Below, piece by piece: positions 7,430-8,310 of a stretch of 8,310 nt of DNA. A program made the translations under genes and the position numbers. The DNA comes from Sulfurivirga caldicuralii (GTDB taxonomy: Bacteria; Pseudomonadota; Gammaproteobacteria; Thiomicrospirales; Thiomicrospiraceae), in assembly GCA_015661715.1 (NCBI GenBank), contig DQVN01000099.1:1-8310 (forward strand). The letters are read 5' to 3'. A model generated the notes under the pieces. That model was not told the origin of the DNA and searched no databases. It worked only from the letters and a program-made list of their open reading frames with translations. Position 1 is the first letter of the stretch. The number at the start of each line of letters is the position of its first letter.

Positions 7430-8310
7430 TCAACGCTCCAACTCAAAGGCATCGTGCAGGGCCTGCACGGCCGTCTCCAGGTGTTCCTCATCAATAATGA
7501 CCGAGATCTTGATTTCGGTGGTGCCGATCATCTGAATATTGATGCCTTTTTCCGCCAGCACCTCGAACATCCGCGCCGCAATCCCCGCATGGGATTTCAT
7601 ACCAATACCCACCAAAGAGACCTTGACAATCCCGTCATCGGCCAACACCTCCCGCGCGCCCAGCCTTTCCGCCTGGGCCTTGAGGATATCCAAGGCCGCC
7701 GGACAGTCATTACGGTGCACGGTAAAGGTAAAGTCTGTGGTGCCGTCCACCCCCTGGTTCTGGATAATCATATCAATATCAATATTGGCATCAGAAATGG
7801 GCCCGACAATCTGATAGGCCACACCCGGACGATCCGGCACCCCCAGGATCATCAGTTTGGCTTCATCCCGGTTAAACGCAATACCTGAAATCAGTGGTTT
7901 TTCCATGACCTTATCCTCAGAAGTAATCAGGGTGCCGCCGCCCTCTTTCATTGAGCTGAGCACACGTAGAGGCACGCGGTATTTGCTGGCGAACTCCACC
8001 GAGCGAATCTGCAGCACTTTCGCCCCCAGACTGGCCAGCTCCAACATCTCGTCATAGGTGATCATCTCCAGGCGCCGGGCCTGGGGCACCACCCGCGGAT
8101 CCGTAGTATAGACCCCGTCCACATCCGTGTAGATCTGACACTCATCGGCCCCCAAGGCAGCGGCCAGGGCCACAGCCGTGGTATCCGATCCCCCCCGCCC
8201 CAGCGTGGTGATCTCATTATTCAGCGTCACCCCCTGAAAGCCCGCCACCACAACGATCTTGCCGGCATTGAGTTCACTACGGAGCTTTTCTTCATTGATT
8301 TTTTCAATAC
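7430..8310 (-). CDS. lysC: Aspartokinase (C-terminal part, 5' end outside window)
   Basis: Monofunctional aspartate kinase, the first step of the aspartate pathway to Lys, Thr and Met. The frame is open to the window edge; 292 whole codons are visible, so roughly 115 N-terminal residues, including the first lysine-rich nucleotide motif, are missing. Visible catalytic-domain motifs are [20 protein letters not shown] (visible residues 33-52) and [13 protein letters not shown] (60-72). Two ACT domains follow: the first from about 143 ([13 protein letters not shown] at 150-162) with [13 protein letters not shown], the second from about 222 ([32 protein letters not shown]). The end directly after the second ACT shows a monofunctional kinase, not a fusion with homoserine dehydrogenase. 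The pattern matches the Corynebacterium/Bacillus-like feedback-inhibited class with two tandem ACT domains. A candidate internal start for a separate regulatory subunit is listed on its own. The gene lies upstream of miaB with a 6-base gap and probably shares its transcript. Confidence 0.96.
   Translation of the reverse strand, partial: IEKINEEKLRSELNAGKIVVVAGFQGVTLNNEITTLGRGGSDTTAVALAAALGADECQIYTDVDGVYTTDPRVVPQARRLEMITYDEMLELASLGAKVLQIRSVEFASKYRVPLRVLSSMKEGGGTLITSEDKVMEKPLISGIAFNRDEAKLMILGVPDRPGVAYQIVGPISDANIDIDMIIQNQGVDGTTDFTFTVHRNDCPAALDILKAQAERLGAREVLADDGIVKVSLVGIGMKSHAGIAARMFEVLAEKGINIQMIGTTEIKISVIIDEEHLETAVQALHDAFELER
7904..7918 (-). promoter_or_regulatory. Candidate internal ribosome binding site and start codon inside lysC (beta-type subunit)
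   Basis: Within lysC, GAGGA (7918-7914) stands 7 bases before an in-frame ATG (7906-7904). Starting there gives a 158-residue protein, [17 protein letters not shown]..., made of the two ACT domains alone. As far as I recall, the beta subunit of Corynebacterium glutamicum aspartokinase begins at the equivalent place (MEEAVLTGVATDKSEAK). The site is seen in the sequence; its use in the cell is inferred. Confidence 0.5.

Noticed and set aside
1..8310. CRISPR arrays, insertion sequences, tRNA/rRNA genes, riboswitches, toxin-antitoxin or defence genes
   Set aside because: The coding genes cover the window with gaps of under 10 bases, and I saw no direct repeat arrays, terminal inverted repeats or transposase motifs. 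No undescribed multi-gene system is supported.

Overview
The window looks like a chromosomal housekeeping segment from a gammaproteobacterium or a close relative. The support is a Rep-type (not UvrD-type) helicase and the conserved gene order miaB-phoH(ybeZ)-ybeY-corC(ybeX)-lnt, which is the order known from Escherichia coli. The sequence is moderately GC-rich throughout and no gene stands out by eye as compositionally foreign. I cannot name a genus or species.

Layout. On the + strand, the window opens inside the 3' half of rep (ends at 980). It is followed almost at once by a complete gene for an iron-containing (group III type) alcohol dehydrogenase family protein (989-2203). On the - strand, reading from right to left, are the 3' part of an aspartokinase gene (lysC, cut by the window edge at 8310), then miaB, phoH, ybeY, corC and lnt, ending at 2209. 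The two sets converge and their stop codons are only 5 bases apart. Coding density is essentially complete. The longest gap between genes is under 10 bases, so there is no room for separate RNA genes, and I saw no CRISPR arrays, insertion sequences or long repeats.

How the genes work together. MiaB modifies A37 of tRNAs, YbeY and PhoH/YbeZ act in 16S rRNA and ribosome maturation, and CorC/YbeX is a cytosolic CBS-domain protein linked to Mg2+/Co2+ handling and, in newer work, to ribosome metabolism. Lnt finishes lipoprotein acylation in the inner membrane. The gene ends overlap as ATGA at three successive junctions, and lnt starts inside corC, so this is very likely one translationally coupled operon. 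The join of lysC directly upstream of miaB (6-base gap) differs from the E. coli arrangement.

I found no sign of an undescribed multi-gene system. The points most worth a second look are small: a likely internal start in lysC that would make a separate regulatory (beta-type) subunit; the replacement of a metal-ligand histidine by glutamine in the dehydrogenase; Phe in place of the Tyr next to the catalytic Cys of Lnt; and the lysC-miaB and rep-dehydrogenase linkages.
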